A DNA stretch of 64,000 nucleotides. Source: Gymnorhina tibicen (taxonomy: Eukaryota; Chordata; Aves; Passeriformes; Artamidae). The stretch covers positions 34,121 to 98,120 of the forward strand of contig VXAZ01000959.1 of assembly GCA_013399875.1 (NCBI GenBank), in the 5' to 3' direction. How positions within the stretch are numbered: position 1 is the first letter of the stretch; each line of letters starts with the position of its first letter. The notes under the pieces were generated by a model. It was not told where the DNA came from. It saw only the letters and a program-made list of their open reading frames with translations, and did no database searches. The position numbers and the translations under genes were made by a program. Below, in pieces: positions 25,201 through 34,149 of this stretch.

Positions 25201-28200
25201 CTGCAAGTTTGTAAGTCAGTACTTGTTTCAGGAGTCCTATGCAGCCTTTTGTCAGGGTAATGAGGCAAAGGACCAGCCCCAGGTATTGATGGGAGGGGAG
25301 CATGTAATTAATTTCATAAACAAGAAGAGAGTCACTTTAGACTGTTGGGGAAAATCATGTCTTTGCTTTTCCGTAGTTTAAGTCAGGTACTGAACAGGAA
25401 GAAGGGCCTGATCTGAAAGGATTGTTGGAGAGGAGTGGGAGGGAAGGAACATCTGTTCTTCATTTTTGAACGTGTCATGGAATTTAAGTAGGAAATCAGA
25501 CATAGGGATAAATTACTCAACTGGAAGAACAAGATTGTAGATAAGAGTCAACCAGATAACCACCAGAAGGTGCTCCACACACACAAATAACAGTATGATA
25601 GGACTCCCATCTGGCGGCTCTGCTGCCTGGAAGACAAATGGCTGTAACTTGCCCAGTGCCATTAACTGGTGGAAGCTGGTTGGTATGCTCCAGACAAATA
25701 GATACTGGTCTTTTAAGTGGTATGGCCTCTCTCTTTGTTTCTGCAGACACAGGAGCTCTGTCTGGTGGAGTCATAGTCTCTATTATCTTCGGGGTTCTCC
25801 TGTTTATTGGGCTAATTCTGGGATTTCTCATGTTTCGGCGAAAGTAAGTATTGATTTTTGGTATTAAAAAAGGTATAGATGTAGGATTAGCTGAGCTATG
25901 GGAGCTTGAGAAAGGGAGGCCCTGATTTCTCACAGGATATTATATAGGTAGAGGTTAGTTAGAGAAAAAAAACACCAGTGTGCTGCAGCAAGATGGAAAG
26001 GGTCTCAGTAAGTAATTTTGATTAGCAGGATTGGAGGGACTGATATTGTAAGATAATATTTGCTGCTGGAAACAGAGGAAAATGTGGTGATTTCTCAGTT
26101 TGGTTATAATCCAGCAGCATCATATTGTTATCATGACAGAGGAATACAAACATTGTTACTGTACAATCATTTCTATAGCTGCTGACCAGTTAAGTGGTAA
26201 TACATGTATCCAGTAATTTCAAGCCATTTTCCATATACCATTACTGCTGGGGTCCTCTACCCATATACAGAATTCTGCTTTCCTTCTCAGTGTCTATAAG
26301 GCTGCTATTGCTTGGTTTTAAGAAGATCAGATATTCTACTGAAAGTGTACAGAAAACATAAAATAAACAGAAATTCATCTGTAACTCAGCACAAAACTCC
26401 CTGTATGAAAACAAAGCTCCATTTCTAAATGTTAATGAACCGTCACATTTCATTGCCAGCCGTACTTTTCCAAGTAGGTGCAGTGTCTTTGCTCTGTGCT
26501 ACCCTGAACTCTGTCCCTAACCAACTAGGGCAGACACCCTGGAGTCTTGCTTTTCCCTTTGCTATCTGCTGACTGTTTTACTTTCACGACTCTTTCTGAT
26601 GTTCCAGGAGGGCTCGTCGGAGACACGCACGGCCAGATTACAATACTTCGGGCTTTGAGCGAGGTGAGCTTCAAACGAGTAATAAAACCAGAGGGAAGCC
26701 TGGAATGTGTTGGAAGGAATGAAAAGAAACATTAGTTTCAAACCAGACACTGGCATGGCTTATCTGATGTAATTTGCCTCTTCCCACAAATTCTACTCTT
26801 CAGTGTAGGTTTGGTAGATTTTTTTACTGCTGTTGTCAGAAGCCCGTGGATTCGCTTCTGCTTTTGTAGTTGTTCTTTAAAAAGGTTGTCCAATGAGTTG
26901 AAAGGTTAATTTGCTCTTTTGTTTCCCTTTTACCTTAGAGAAGGTCTGGTTGAAACCCTATGTAGACCTGCAACCATATGATGACCCCAGCAGAGGAGTC
27001 CTGGAATTCACTAAGGAACTGGACGTCTCTTGTGTCACTATGGAGAACGTGATTGGAGAGGGTGAGTTACTTATTGCTCTCCCCATCTTTCAGTTTCCCC
27101 ACATTGTTGTTTTGCTACCCATCCTTGAGTTCATCTGTGACATTTTGCCTCTGGTTGTCTTCAGGGGAGTTTGGGGAGGTCTATCGTGGGTCCCTGCGAC
27201 TCCCAGGGAAGGAACGTATTGTGGTTGCCATCAAGACTCTGAAATCAACATACTCAGACTCGCAGTGGTGGAACTTTCTGCGTGAAGCAACAATTATGGG
27301 GCAGTTCAATCACCCGAACATTGTGCGTCTGGAGGGAGTTGTCACCAAAAGTAAGTGAGAGTGTGTGCGAGAGAGTCCTGGGATGAGAGCAGAAACTGGC
27401 ACATTTCTCAGGCCTGTCTTAGTGAGTTTGCTGTCAGAGAGGCTGTTCTGGGAGAAGACAGGCATTCTCATGTCAGAGAATGAGGAAGAGAGGAGAGGTA
27501 TGGATTTCCAGCAGAGTCCTGGGGCACTGTTAGGAGAGATCTTCTAGGGCTGGTGAGTAGATGAGGAGTCGGGATAGTGTAAGGGATGCTGCAGGGTTAT
27601 GTGTGCGACACAAGCAGGAGCACAAGATCATTGGGAGATGTCTAAGGAGAAGGGGCAGCCAGCTGTGCCAGTGGGGTGGGGGTGTTAGCTGGGGTTGGAC
27701 ACAGTTCTCTGTGTTGGGGAATGTGGGGAGCATTGAAAGGCATGAGTAGGAGAATTTGAAAAAGGCTGAAACCCTCTTGTCTTCCTCAAGGGAGACCAAT
27801 GATGATCATCACTGAGTATATGGAAAATGGAGCACTGGATACCTTCCTCCGGGTGAGAAACTCCAATCTGTAATAGGCTTGTGTACTGCCAGAACTTGCA
27901 CTTGACCTGGATTTAGGGCCCTAAAACAAAACTAGAAATAAGATCCATACATCCACTTACTTTCTGCTTACTGACATTTCCAGTGTCAGCAGCGGAAGCT
28001 TGGTGCCATCCAGTTTGTTCAGTGAGCAGAGTGGTGTCTTTGGTAGTTGAAATGCAGCTGCCGAATGATGACTCTGGAGACCACCATCAGTCCCTTAGGG
28101 AGAACCTGGGGCCTTTGGGCTGCAGCATTGCCTTTTTGCTTGTTCACAGCTGCCCACTTTTGTAAGTTGATAAGGTCAGTGACTAGAAACCAAGAGGATT

Positions 28201-31200
28201 AATGTCACTTCTCTCACTTCTTCTTCCATGCAGGAGAATGAGGAAAAATTTAGCCCTGTGCAGCTTGTGAGCATGCTGCAGGGAATAGCCTCTGGCATGA
28301 CCTACCTTTCAGAACACAATTATGTGCACCGGGATCTGGCTGCTCGTAACATCCTGGTAACACGCAGTCTCCAATGCAAGGTGTCTGACTTTGGTCTCTC
28401 ACGGATTTTGGAGAATGATGCAGAGGGAACTTATGAAACCAAGGTAACACAAACCCAGTCTTTCAGCCTTTTAAAAATTAACTGTAGTCTCTGAGGGAAG
28501 CCTGTAGTAAAATTGCAAATCATGGTGTGGATGGTTCAGAAGGTGGTACTTTTGTCTCTGGAGTCCAGGTTGATTTAGTTTGCTAAGAAATTCAGCGGGA
28601 CTATGGTGTTTAAATGAGAAGCAAAATAAGGTCTGATCTCTTGGACTCAGTTACTAAATCTAGCTTAGAACATAGCCTTGCTGTGATCAGTTTTGGACTA
28701 GATTCATCTCCATGTCTCTTTCAATGAAAGTTCCAGTAATTCTAATGCATGGTGTCCTTCGAAGCAGGGCTGTGACTGGTGTCAGGCTCTTCACTCCCAC
28801 AGCAGAGATTTTGTGTAGCGTTCAACTGCACAGACTTAAACTCATTTACTTTCCAAGAATATTTCTCTCCTTTTGAGAAATTTCCCTGGGGTGGTTACAT
28901 GTCACTTCAAATGAAGTGGGCCCAATCTCTGAACCGCTTTGTAAGGTCCTTGCATGAAAACGCTGGAGAAATACAACTCAGTGATACATGCTGGATACAT
29001 TACGTTTATGCTCTTTTACAGGGTGGTAAGATTCCTATCCGATGGACAGCCCCAGAGGCCATTGCTCATCGGATTTTCACCTCAGCCAGCGATGTCTGGA
29101 GCTTTGGAATCGTCATGTGGGAGGTGCTGTCATTTGGTGACAAGCCATATGGACACATGACCAATCAAGAGGTAACAGACACTGAGTTCAAGGGCTGATT
29201 TAAAAAATAAATGAGGCGTGTGGGCCCAACTTTTGTAGATCCCCCTCAGCCTGCAGTCTTGACTTTCTTTTGAACACATTACTATGTTTCCCTCCCTGCT
29301 AAAAATCAGTGCAACCAAGTCAAGGGCAATAAGTATTGAGGTGTCAATAGCAATAAGCCAACTTAAGAGTGGTTCAATCAGCCTTGGCATTTGGATCTGG
29401 GGGTTTTGTTTTCTCCTTCTTCTGGCTCTGGTGCATTATGTCTGGTCTCATTTTAGGCTCAGAACATGCTGTTGAAATTATTCCTCGGAGTCTGGTTCCC
29501 CTTCTCTCACTGTGCCTGTGCCAGGACCACTCGGTCCTCACTTATCCTCACTTCTCATGAACATGTCCTGAGGGGCAAATGGGAGCTACACTAGTAAAGG
29601 ACTGAAAATACATGCATATGCCCCTTCAGGTTTTGGCATCCCTGAGGTGTCTTGATCCTGTGCTGTGCTGCCCAAACCCTGTGTTGTACACGTGTAACCT
29701 GCATCAATGCCTCCCTGGCTGCACACTGTGAAGTGGTGAATGGCTGCTCCCAGAGGTTTCTGACTCCTCTTCTGCAGTCTTTGCTCTTGGCCAGATTTCT
29801 CTCTGTCCTCTGTGCAGGTGATGAAAAGCTTAGAGGATGGGTACCGGCTCCCCCCACCTGTGGATTGCCCGTCTATCCTCTACGAACTCATGAAGAACTG
29901 CTGGTCACACGATCGGATGAGGAGGCCTCATTTTCAGGAAATCCGGGCACAGCTGCAACATTTCATCTCAAGTCCCCAACTCCTCCGGCCTGTTGCAGAC
30001 TTTGATCCCAGGTAAGCAGGCTGTCACCGGAGGAGGAGGGTTTAAATGGGATGCTTCACCTCCCAGTCCCCAGCAGGAGGAGAGGCAGTGTGACCAATGC
30101 AGACTGGAAAGATGCACCTTGAGTACTCTGTGTGCAGAAGATCGTGGTCATCTCTGTCTCCTGGTGATAGAGGGCAGAGCCATTGGCCTGCTCTGACCTC
30201 ACTTTGTAGAGCAGATCAGTTGGCCCAGCCCTGGCAGAGGCTGCTAGCTCTTTGGCTACTGTGTCCTAGTGCTGTCCATTTCAGGTGGTTGCCTGGCTAA
30301 TGAAGGGTTTATGTGTCCCTAGGGTAACACTCCGTCTCCCCAGCTGCAGTGGATCTGATGGGATCCCCTACCGATCCATCCCTGAGTGGCTGGAATCCAT
30401 TCGCATGAAGCGCTACATCTCCAACTTCCGCACTGCCGGCCTGGACACCATGGAGTCCATTCTGGAGCTCACTGCTGAGTAAGTGCAGGCCAAACTCCCA
30501 CAGGGCACCTCACGCTGTGCTGTAAGGAGCTGTGCTTGTCCCTCTGAGATCTGAACAAGCACTGATATTTTCTTGGAAGGCTTCTCGCCATCCTTCTCCG
30601 TGCAGTTAAAATGGAAGTGGACTGGCTTCTTGACCTAAAAGGGAAGAATCAGCCCAGAACTGGGAGCAGCCCAAACTGTGAGACTAATTTCCTAACTTGA
30701 GGCTCTTCAGGGGTCTTCAGCTGTTCTGAACTCACATCAGACACAAACAGCAAGGGGAAAGAATAGATGGCAAACAGTTCTCTAACCTGACCGTCTCCCC
30801 ACCCTTGTAGGACTTTGTAAGATAATTTCCTTGCCACAAATTCCGTATGGACTAGTGATATCCCTCCTGCTCCATCGGGCAGGCACTGTTGTGTCATAGA
30901 GCAAATCTTTCTGGGCTCCTCAGAAGGACTCAGGACTCAGCTGTGTAATTTTGTTGGGGATGTACAGCAAGCTCCAACGAGGGCAGTTACATGAAACAAA
31001 TGAGCAGGCACAGACCTGCTGAAGGGTTGAGACACGGCCCCTATCACAAGCTGATTTAATCACAAGTCCTGATTTACTGGGAGCACAGGCCTAGTCATGA
31101 GGTGGGAGAGGTCAGTTGACTGGGTGGGCAGAGGTAGCCAGGGAAGGGCAGGAATATCTAGAAGTTTCTTCCCTCTAGAGAAAAGGTAGGTGTATTAGGA

Positions 31201-31405
31201 GGCACTGAGGGAAAGGAAGCTCTCTGAACTAAAGCTCGGTAACTGTTTCTGCCCTTACCCACACCCTTGTCCCTAAGGAACAAGAACAGCAATTCATTTT
31301 TTCCTTTCTTTTCCCATTTCCTTCAGGGATTTGAAACAGATGGGAGTGTCACTTCCAGGCCACCAGAAGAGGATCTTGTGCAGCATCCAAGGCTTTAAGG
31401 AGTGA
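1177..31405 (+). CDS. EPHA1: EPHA1, ephrin type-A receptor 1 (exons 2-18; exon 1 outside window)
   Basis: Single-pass receptor tyrosine kinase of the plasma membrane that binds GPI-anchored ephrin-A ligands and signals on cell adhesion and migration. Coding segments: 1177-1244, 12891-13166, 14842-15232, 20278-20433, 21329-21661, 22864-22988, 23105-23264, 25747-25843, 26608-26663, 26939-27061, 27165-27350, 27791-27852, 28234-28443, 29022-29171, 29818-30011, 30323-30478, 31327-31405. They sum to 2822 bases, giving about 940 residues with one base from exon 1; human EPHA1 is 976 including the signal peptide. Domain order is ephrin-binding, cysteine-rich, two fibronectin-III, transmembrane, juxtamembrane, kinase and SAM. 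The glycine loop, VAIK lysine, HRDLAARN and DFG are all present, so the kinase should be active. EPHA1 rather than another Eph is shown by family-specific stretches such as GEIASG-free [23 protein letters not shown] and the C-terminus CSIQGFKE, and by ZYX next door. Eighteen exons are implied, one more than most Eph genes, because the ligand-binding exon is split. Confidence 0.96.
4195..4300 (+). repeat. CR1 LINE 3' tail fragment (diverged)
   Basis: Resembles the CR1 end: gagcaggggattggagtaga, then ggtcctttcctgcctaaatc and a t/g-rich close. It is old, with many changes. Sense orientation relative to +. Confidence 0.5.
6686..6712. repeat. (AAT)n/(AGT)n microsatellite
   Basis: An interrupted AAT/AGT trinucleotide run followed by an A/C-rich stretch (accaaccaaccaaac). 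Simple-sequence repeat inside EPHA1 intron 2. Confidence 0.7.
9098..9181. repeat. Perfect 42-base tandem duplication
   Basis: Two adjacent identical 42-base copies, 9098-9139 and 9140-9181. Each starts aacataaaaagcttgtttgc and ends in a T run and ccccacctaaa. The absence of differences suggests a recent event or an assembly artefact. Confidence 0.9.
10078..10155 (+). repeat. CR1 LINE 3' tail fragment
   Basis: Shows the characteristic end ggactagatgatctccaagg, then tcctttccaacctaaatctt and an attctg-type tail. A truncated 5' end is typical of CR1 copies. Confidence 0.85.
12891..13166 (+). CDS. EPHA1: EPHA1 exon 3, ephrin-binding domain (first part)
   Basis: A 276-base exon, 92 codons, phase 0 at both ends. 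It contains [34 protein letters not shown] and [17 protein letters not shown], the hallmark Eph ligand-binding core. The acceptor gggagcag is clear. The donor, gtctgt after AAG, is weak, but joining there to exon 4 restores TK-LNTVAAD, matching the human K-VTTVAAD. In most Eph genes this exon and the next are one piece of about 660 bases. Confidence 0.95.
13167..14841 (+). other. EPHA1 intron 3
   Basis: Separates two halves of the ligand-binding domain; this intron is absent from most Eph genes. It opens with a weak donor (gtctgt). If it is not spliced, translation stops at TGA 13191-13193 after eight extra residues. A 23-base imperfect tandem repeat sits at 13194. Nothing else was recognised. 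Confidence 0.8.
13194..13239. repeat. 23-base tandem duplication
   Basis: gtcatatctttcagcttaaa and its near copy 23 bases later, differing only at the 3' end. It lies 28 bases after the exon 3 donor. Confidence 0.85.
14842..15232 (+). CDS. EPHA1: EPHA1 exon 4, ephrin-binding domain end and sushi-like region
   Basis: A 391-base exon from a cacatag acceptor to a gtgagt donor, starting in phase 0 and ending in phase 1. It encodes [36 protein letters not shown] and [12 protein letters not shown], then the cysteine-rich start [16 protein letters not shown]. These are colinear with human EPHA1. Cysteines are evenly spaced, as expected for the disulphide-bonded ectodomain. Confidence 0.96.
16854..16859 (+). 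promoter_or_regulatory. Candidate TATA box
   Basis: TATAAA in the context ctgtataaagc, about 155 bases before the ATG at 17009. TATA matches are common by chance; it is listed only because of the signal-peptide-like open exon and CpG island that follow. Confidence 0.25.
17009..17057 (+). CDS. Candidate alternative first exon of EPHA1 (signal peptide)
   Basis: An ATG opens 16 codons, [16 protein letters not shown], with the polar start and hydrophobic core of a signal peptide, then one base G and a strong donor gtgagc at 17058. The exon would end in phase 1, the phase needed to join exon 5 at 20278 ([11 protein letters not shown]). That would give a secretory-pathway EPHA1 lacking the ephrin-binding domain. 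This is inference: the frame is also open upstream and GC-rich DNA gives chance open frames. It also resembles an ordinary Eph exon 1, but it lies downstream of exons 2-4 in the same contig. Confidence 0.25.
17220..18045. promoter_or_regulatory. Intragenic CpG island (interrupted by gap)
   Basis: Both flanks of the N gap are very GC-rich and dense in CpG (gccgcccggagcgggtgccg; ccggccgccgccggcaccgc), unlike the rest of the intron. CpG islands usually mark promoters. The gap itself was probably unreadable GC-rich sequence. It may serve an internal EPHA1 promoter, an antisense transcript or neither. Confidence 0.6.
17393..17809. other. Assembly gap, 417 N
   Basis: A run of Ns inside the CpG island. 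Any open frame spanning it is meaningless. Confidence 0.99.
18060..18490 (+). repeat. CR1 LINE fragment
   Basis: Typical CR1 3' region: gaggagctgggggtgttcag, gacaggacaagaggacatag, ggacattaggaagaatttct, ggaatgggctgcccatggag, and the close gatcttttccaacctaactg. About 430 bases, 5'-truncated. Confidence 0.93.
20100..20158 (+). repeat. CR1 LINE 3' tail fragment
   Basis: gagatgattgatctagatga then gttccttccaacctaaatat and tttctgtg, the CR1 terminus. Lies about 120 bases before exon 5. Confidence 0.7.
20278..20433 (+). CDS. EPHA1: EPHA1 exon 5, cysteine-rich EGF-like module
   Basis: A 156-base exon, the standard size for this Eph exon, flanked by a ttccacag acceptor and a gtgagt donor. It encodes the EGF-like repeat with the spacing C-x2-[17 protein letters not shown] and IACT. 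It starts in phase 1 and ends in phase 1, so an upstream exon ending in phase 1 other than exon 4 could also splice to it (see the candidate at 17009). Confidence 0.96.
20475..21155 (+). repeat. CR1 LINE fragment in EPHA1 intron 5
   Basis: About 680 bases of CR1 3' end: gaacttgggggtactggtgg, cctgtcctggactgc-like stretch, ggttgagagagttggggttg, gacaggacaagaggcaatgg, ggtctcttccaacccaaacc and attctatgatt tail. It fills most of intron 5. Confidence 0.94.
21329..21661 (+). CDS. EPHA1: EPHA1 exon 6, first fibronectin type III domain
   Basis: A 333-base exon coding [11 protein letters not shown], the FN3 tryptophan region SLWWQPP, and [14 protein letters not shown] near the end. NVS and NYT are N-glycosylation sequons. 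The acceptor is tcctgtag; the donor gttagc is off consensus at +3, but joining to exon 7 gives [10 protein letters not shown] in frame. Confidence 0.95.
21662..22863 (+). other. EPHA1 intron 6
   Basis: 1.2 kb between the two FN3 domain exons. No repeat or exon recognised. Confidence 0.7.
22864..22988 (+). CDS. EPHA1: EPHA1 exon 7, second fibronectin III domain (first half)
   Basis: A 125-base exon from a cctgcag acceptor to a gtaagg donor. It codes for the A/B/C strands of FN3-2 ([18 protein letters not shown]). Starts in phase 1, ends on a full codon. The size equals that of the equivalent exon in other Eph genes. Confidence 0.94.
23105..23264 (+). CDS. EPHA1: EPHA1 exon 8, second fibronectin III domain (second half)
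   Basis: A 160-base exon after tcctgcag, before gtaaag. It has the FN3 signature [21 protein letters not shown] and ends EFRTLPP, as in human EPHA1 (EFRTSPP). NVT is a probable N-glycosylation site. It ends in phase 1. Confidence 0.95.
23265..25746 (+). other. EPHA1 intron 8, A/T-rich
   Basis: 2.5 kb between the FN3-2 and transmembrane exons. The part 24000-25000 is strikingly A/T-rich with many T and A runs. No exon or certain repeat recognised. Confidence 0.7.
25747..25843 (+). CDS. EPHA1: EPHA1 exon 9, transmembrane segment
   Basis: A 97-base exon from a tttctgcag acceptor to a gtaagt donor. After LSGG comes about 23 apolar residues (start [12 protein letters not shown]) closed by the basic stop-transfer FRRK. 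This is the only membrane span of the receptor and fixes the extracellular and cytosolic sides. Confidence 0.95.
26608..26663 (+). CDS. EPHA1: EPHA1 exon 10, basic juxtamembrane segment
   Basis: A 56-base exon, gttccag acceptor and gtgagc donor, coding [18 protein letters not shown]. The Arg-rich run lies at the inner membrane face. Identified by phase (2 in, 1 out) and by position between the membrane and [11 protein letters not shown] exons; the residues themselves are poorly conserved. Confidence 0.9.
26939..27061 (+). CDS. EPHA1: EPHA1 exon 11, juxtamembrane tyrosines and kinase start
   Basis: A 123-base exon, ccttag acceptor and gtgagt donor. It contains [14 protein letters not shown], with the two regulatory juxtamembrane tyrosines that autoinhibit Eph kinases until phosphorylated. 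It ends in NVIGEG, the first half of the ATP-binding glycine loop. Confidence 0.95.
27165..27350 (+). CDS. EPHA1: EPHA1 exon 12, kinase N-lobe
   Basis: A 186-base exon completing the glycine loop (EFGEVYRG) and carrying VVAIKTLK, whose Lys contacts ATP phosphates, then the C-helix region [20 protein letters not shown]. The acceptor is gtcttcag, the donor gtaagt. The size is the same in the Eph family. Confidence 0.97.
27791..27852 (+). CDS. EPHA1: EPHA1 exon 13, kinase hinge
   Basis: A 62-base exon, cctcaag acceptor and gtgaga donor, coding [20 protein letters not shown]. It holds the gatekeeper Thr and the hinge. It starts in phase 1 and ends on a full codon. Confidence 0.95.
28234..28443 (+). 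CDS. EPHA1: EPHA1 exon 14, catalytic and activation loops
   Basis: A 210-base exon with [20 protein letters not shown], the catalytic loop HRDLAARN (catalytic Asp present), DFGLSR (Mg-binding Asp) and the activation-loop tyrosine in GTYETK. The acceptor is catgcag, the donor gtaaca. No key residue is lost, unlike kinase-dead EPHA10 or EPHB6. Confidence 0.97.
29022..29171 (+). CDS. EPHA1: EPHA1 exon 15, kinase P+1 loop and C-lobe
   Basis: A 150-base exon after ttttacag, before gtaaca. It encodes [17 protein letters not shown], the tyrosine-kinase P+1 loop, then [17 protein letters not shown] and [11 protein letters not shown]. Phase 0 at both ends. Confidence 0.97.
29818..30011 (+). CDS. EPHA1: EPHA1 exon 16, kinase C-lobe end
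   Basis: A 194-base exon, tgtgcag acceptor and gtaagc donor. It contains [27 protein letters not shown] and RRPHF, the conserved last kinase helices with the RRP arginine, and ends FDPR. It leads into the linker before SAM. Confidence 0.96.
30323..30478 (+). CDS. EPHA1: EPHA1 exon 17, SAM domain (first part)
   Basis: A 156-base exon, tccctag acceptor; the donor gtaagt begins inside GCTGA|GTAAGT. It codes [18 protein letters not shown] and the SAM helices [15 protein letters not shown] and [16 protein letters not shown] domains mediate receptor clustering and adaptor binding. Confidence 0.96.
31327..31405 (+). CDS. EPHA1: EPHA1 exon 18, SAM end and stop
   Basis: The last coding piece runs from a ccttcag acceptor to TGA at 31403-31405. 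It codes [20 protein letters not shown] and ends GFKE, closely matching the human C-terminus (GFKD). There is no obvious C-terminal PDZ-binding motif, as in mammalian EPHA1. Confidence 0.97.
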
Positions 31406-32365
31406 TCAGTCGTTGCATTCTTAAGCTTGAAAAACGCCCATTCTTACCAGATATCACTTGGAATCATTCCTATGGCAATTGCTTCCAAATGAGTGACTGG
31501 ACAAGCAAAGCAAAACAACCAGAACTGAAAAAGCTCATGAGGCAACACCACCTGCTCTCATTTCTGTTCCCCCTTGCTTTAGCTCTACAGCAGCCATCAG
31601 TACGTTTCAGAGCTCTGGTCTTAGAAACCGTTCTCAGCCCTGTCTTCTGCAGTCCACTTTGCGCAGCACTAAGTAGGCCCTGGAGTCCACATACTGGAGT
31701 TTCAGACCCTCCGTATATCACATGGAATACAAAGTGGGTGGAGGGTGGTGGGTAATGTTTTAAGATTGGAGATGAGGGTTCAAGACAGACTGGGACATTC
31801 AGGGAGCAGGCACAAGGATACAGACAGGTAGAGACAGGGCTCATTCACTCCTTGGCATACGTTCCTTCTCACTTCAGCACCCTTCTGTCTTTCTTACTTT
31901 GCATCAGGAACAAACTATTCAGTTCTTCACAAGGCTGCTGGAAAGGCATATATTTTTTAATGCAGCTATTCTTGCCTTGAACACCAACCTGTGGTGTACT
32001 TCTTTCTTTGGAGGAGAAACTGGGAGTAGAAGCACACCCTGCTGTAACTTGTGCGATCACATCACCTCAGCACGTTGCTGTTTTTCACATGCACACTTCA
32101 GAGGGGAGATTTACATCTCTCCAAACTGCTTAATACCTTTTCTTATGCCATGGACAGAAAACCCTTTGCGTATCCATTTTTCTCTGCCCCTTTTTAAAAG
32201 AGACAGTAGTCTTGTTTGGCTGGAATAGGGTATTTGTAACAGAAAAATGTGTAGGTGGTCTGTCTTACTCCTTCTCTGTGGAGGAAATGTTATTATTTAT
32301 CAGATCTCAAGACAGTTTTAGTCTGTAAATAATATTTTGTAAATAAACCTGTGGCAGAGCAGGCT
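31406..32365 (+). other. EPHA1: EPHA1 3' untranslated region
   Basis: About 0.96 kb from the stop codon to the expected cleavage site 15-25 bases past the AATAAA at 32342. A GT-rich stretch (ggctgtgtt) follows the signal, as at real cleavage sites. The end point is inferred. Confidence 0.75.
32342..32347 (+). terminator. EPHA1: EPHA1 poly(A) signal AATAAA
   Basis: Canonical hexamer in an A/T-rich run (tattttgtaaataaacc), about 940 bases after the stop codon. It is the clearest signal downstream of the stop and before the intergenic CR1 copy. Confidence 0.8.
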
Positions 32366-33424
32366 GTGTTAGAATTCTTTGGCTTATTTCAAATGTGATT
32401 GAGACCTTCAGCATACATATCATAAGTTCCAGCAGGGTCCTTACATCCAGCTTTAGTTGTTTCAGCCAATGGTCTTTGTCCATTTAACTGCAGGTGTAAC
32501 ATGGAAGTGCAATTGCATTAGGATTAAAGGATACCATTGCAGCTGGTCACTTCAGATTTTTTTCTTTCAGCCCAGTTACAGGCATATCTATCTAACATCC
32601 AAGTCCATCTTTTTACAGATCCTGTGATTATTCCTAAATCATAAGAAATATTAGCAGCTGCTGCTGTGTTTGATGAAATACGTGTGAGTAGTACTTCTTT
32701 CTCCTGCAGACTAGACTGTCCAGGAGAAAGAAGAATTCTCACTGATGTTCTAAGACTTTCTTCCATTTGAGAAGAGCAGCTACCTCAAGATTTATTTTTC
32801 AAGTCCAGGTTGGTGAAGCTGAGTGCTACACATTCAGCGGTGTGACTTGCTACTGATAACAGTGTTTCCATAACTGTATAATGGTCTAAATTCTTAAGGC
32901 TATAAATTAACACTGCTGCGCCTGGGAAGGTCTTGCTTAACCGTAACAGGAGGGCTAAGAAGCAGAGATCTAAAGAACTGCAACCTGAAGCAAGAAGGCT
33001 GGTTTCTACTCAACACAGACCATGGCTACTCAATTCACTGCAACTACAGCAAGAGGGAGAGCTGACAAGCAAAACTCTTACTGTGAGTTTTTTTTAGTAC
33101 ATCACTCTTAGTAATTGCTGTCTTTAACATGAAGTGTAGATAACCAGTAAAGTTGCTACCTGGCAGATACCCAAGCTAGCAGATAAACCCTGATGAGGCT
33201 GACACAAGATTACGAGCTTGTGTCATGCACGTGTAAACTCTGGCCTGTCACTGCAGGTGACAGAGAAGTGGGAGTGGTTGATGCATCAGGTAGTTGTGCT
33301 GCCATGCAGAGGGACCGTAATAGGGGGGAGAAATGAGAAGAGAGGAGATTCAGGAAGCTGAACCGAGGGAAATGCAGAGCCTCACAACTGGGGAGGGATA
33401 GCCTCATGCACCAGTACAAGCTGG

Positions 33425-34030
33425 GGACTGGAAGGCAGCTTTGCAGGAAAGGACTTGCAGGTCATTGTGAACCAGAAAGTTAACACCTGAGCCCTTCAGC
33501 AAAGGAATGCAATAGTGCACCTGGGCTGCCTTTCAGCACGTGCATCACCAGTAACTGGAAGGAGGTAATTCTTCCTTTTTATTCCAGCATTGGTCAGACA
33601 CCTCAAGTGTTACATCCAGTTTTGGGGTCCCTAGTATAACAAAGGACATGGACTTAATGGAGCAAGTCCAGCGAAAGGCCACTGTGGTTTTGAAGGGATT
33701 AGAGCATCTGACATAAAAGGAGAGGCTGAGAGAGCTGGAGCTGTTCAGCCTCAAGAGTTTGGGTGGCTTTTATTATCATTTTGTAAAAACACCTGATGGG
33801 AGTGAAAAAGGAGCCAGACACTCCTCAGTGCTATCCAGGGAAAGAAGCAGCAGTGCGAACACACCAAAATGCACTAAATCTCATTTGATGGTGAGAAAAA
33901 AAACCTTACTGTGAGAGTTGTTAACACTGGAACAGATTATCCAAGTCTCATCCTTTAAGGTATTAAAAAGCAAACCTGCACTGGTTGACCCAGCTCTGAG
34001 CAGGGAGGTCCCTGCCAACTTCAAGTGTTA
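33425..34030 (+). repeat. CR1 LINE fragment
   Basis: Diverged CR1: aaaggacttgcaggtcattg, ccagttttggggtccctagt, gagagagctggagctgttca, and ggtccctgccaacttcaag at the end. About 600 bases, 5'-truncated. Confidence 0.88.
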
Positions 34031-34149
34031 GGAGCTGCTGAATCAGCTGGCCTGATAGAGAAGAGGCTGCTCAGTTCCATGTCCTCAGGGCACAGCCAGT
34101 AGCAAGCCTGAGCACGTATTCCCAATAGGCACTCAAGCACAGAAAATCT

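Larger units (their letters stand above)
25844..31326 (+). other. EPHA1 introns 9-17 region
   Basis: The kinase and SAM exons are separated by compact introns: 764, 275, 103, 440, 381, 578, 646, 311 and 848 bases. No repeat was called with confidence; 28690-28750 faintly resembles a CR1 tail. Nothing else recognised between exons. Confidence 0.65.

Noticed and set aside
28690..28750. Possible CR1 tail (ttggactagattcatctcc)
   Set aside because: Too short and diverged to call with confidence.
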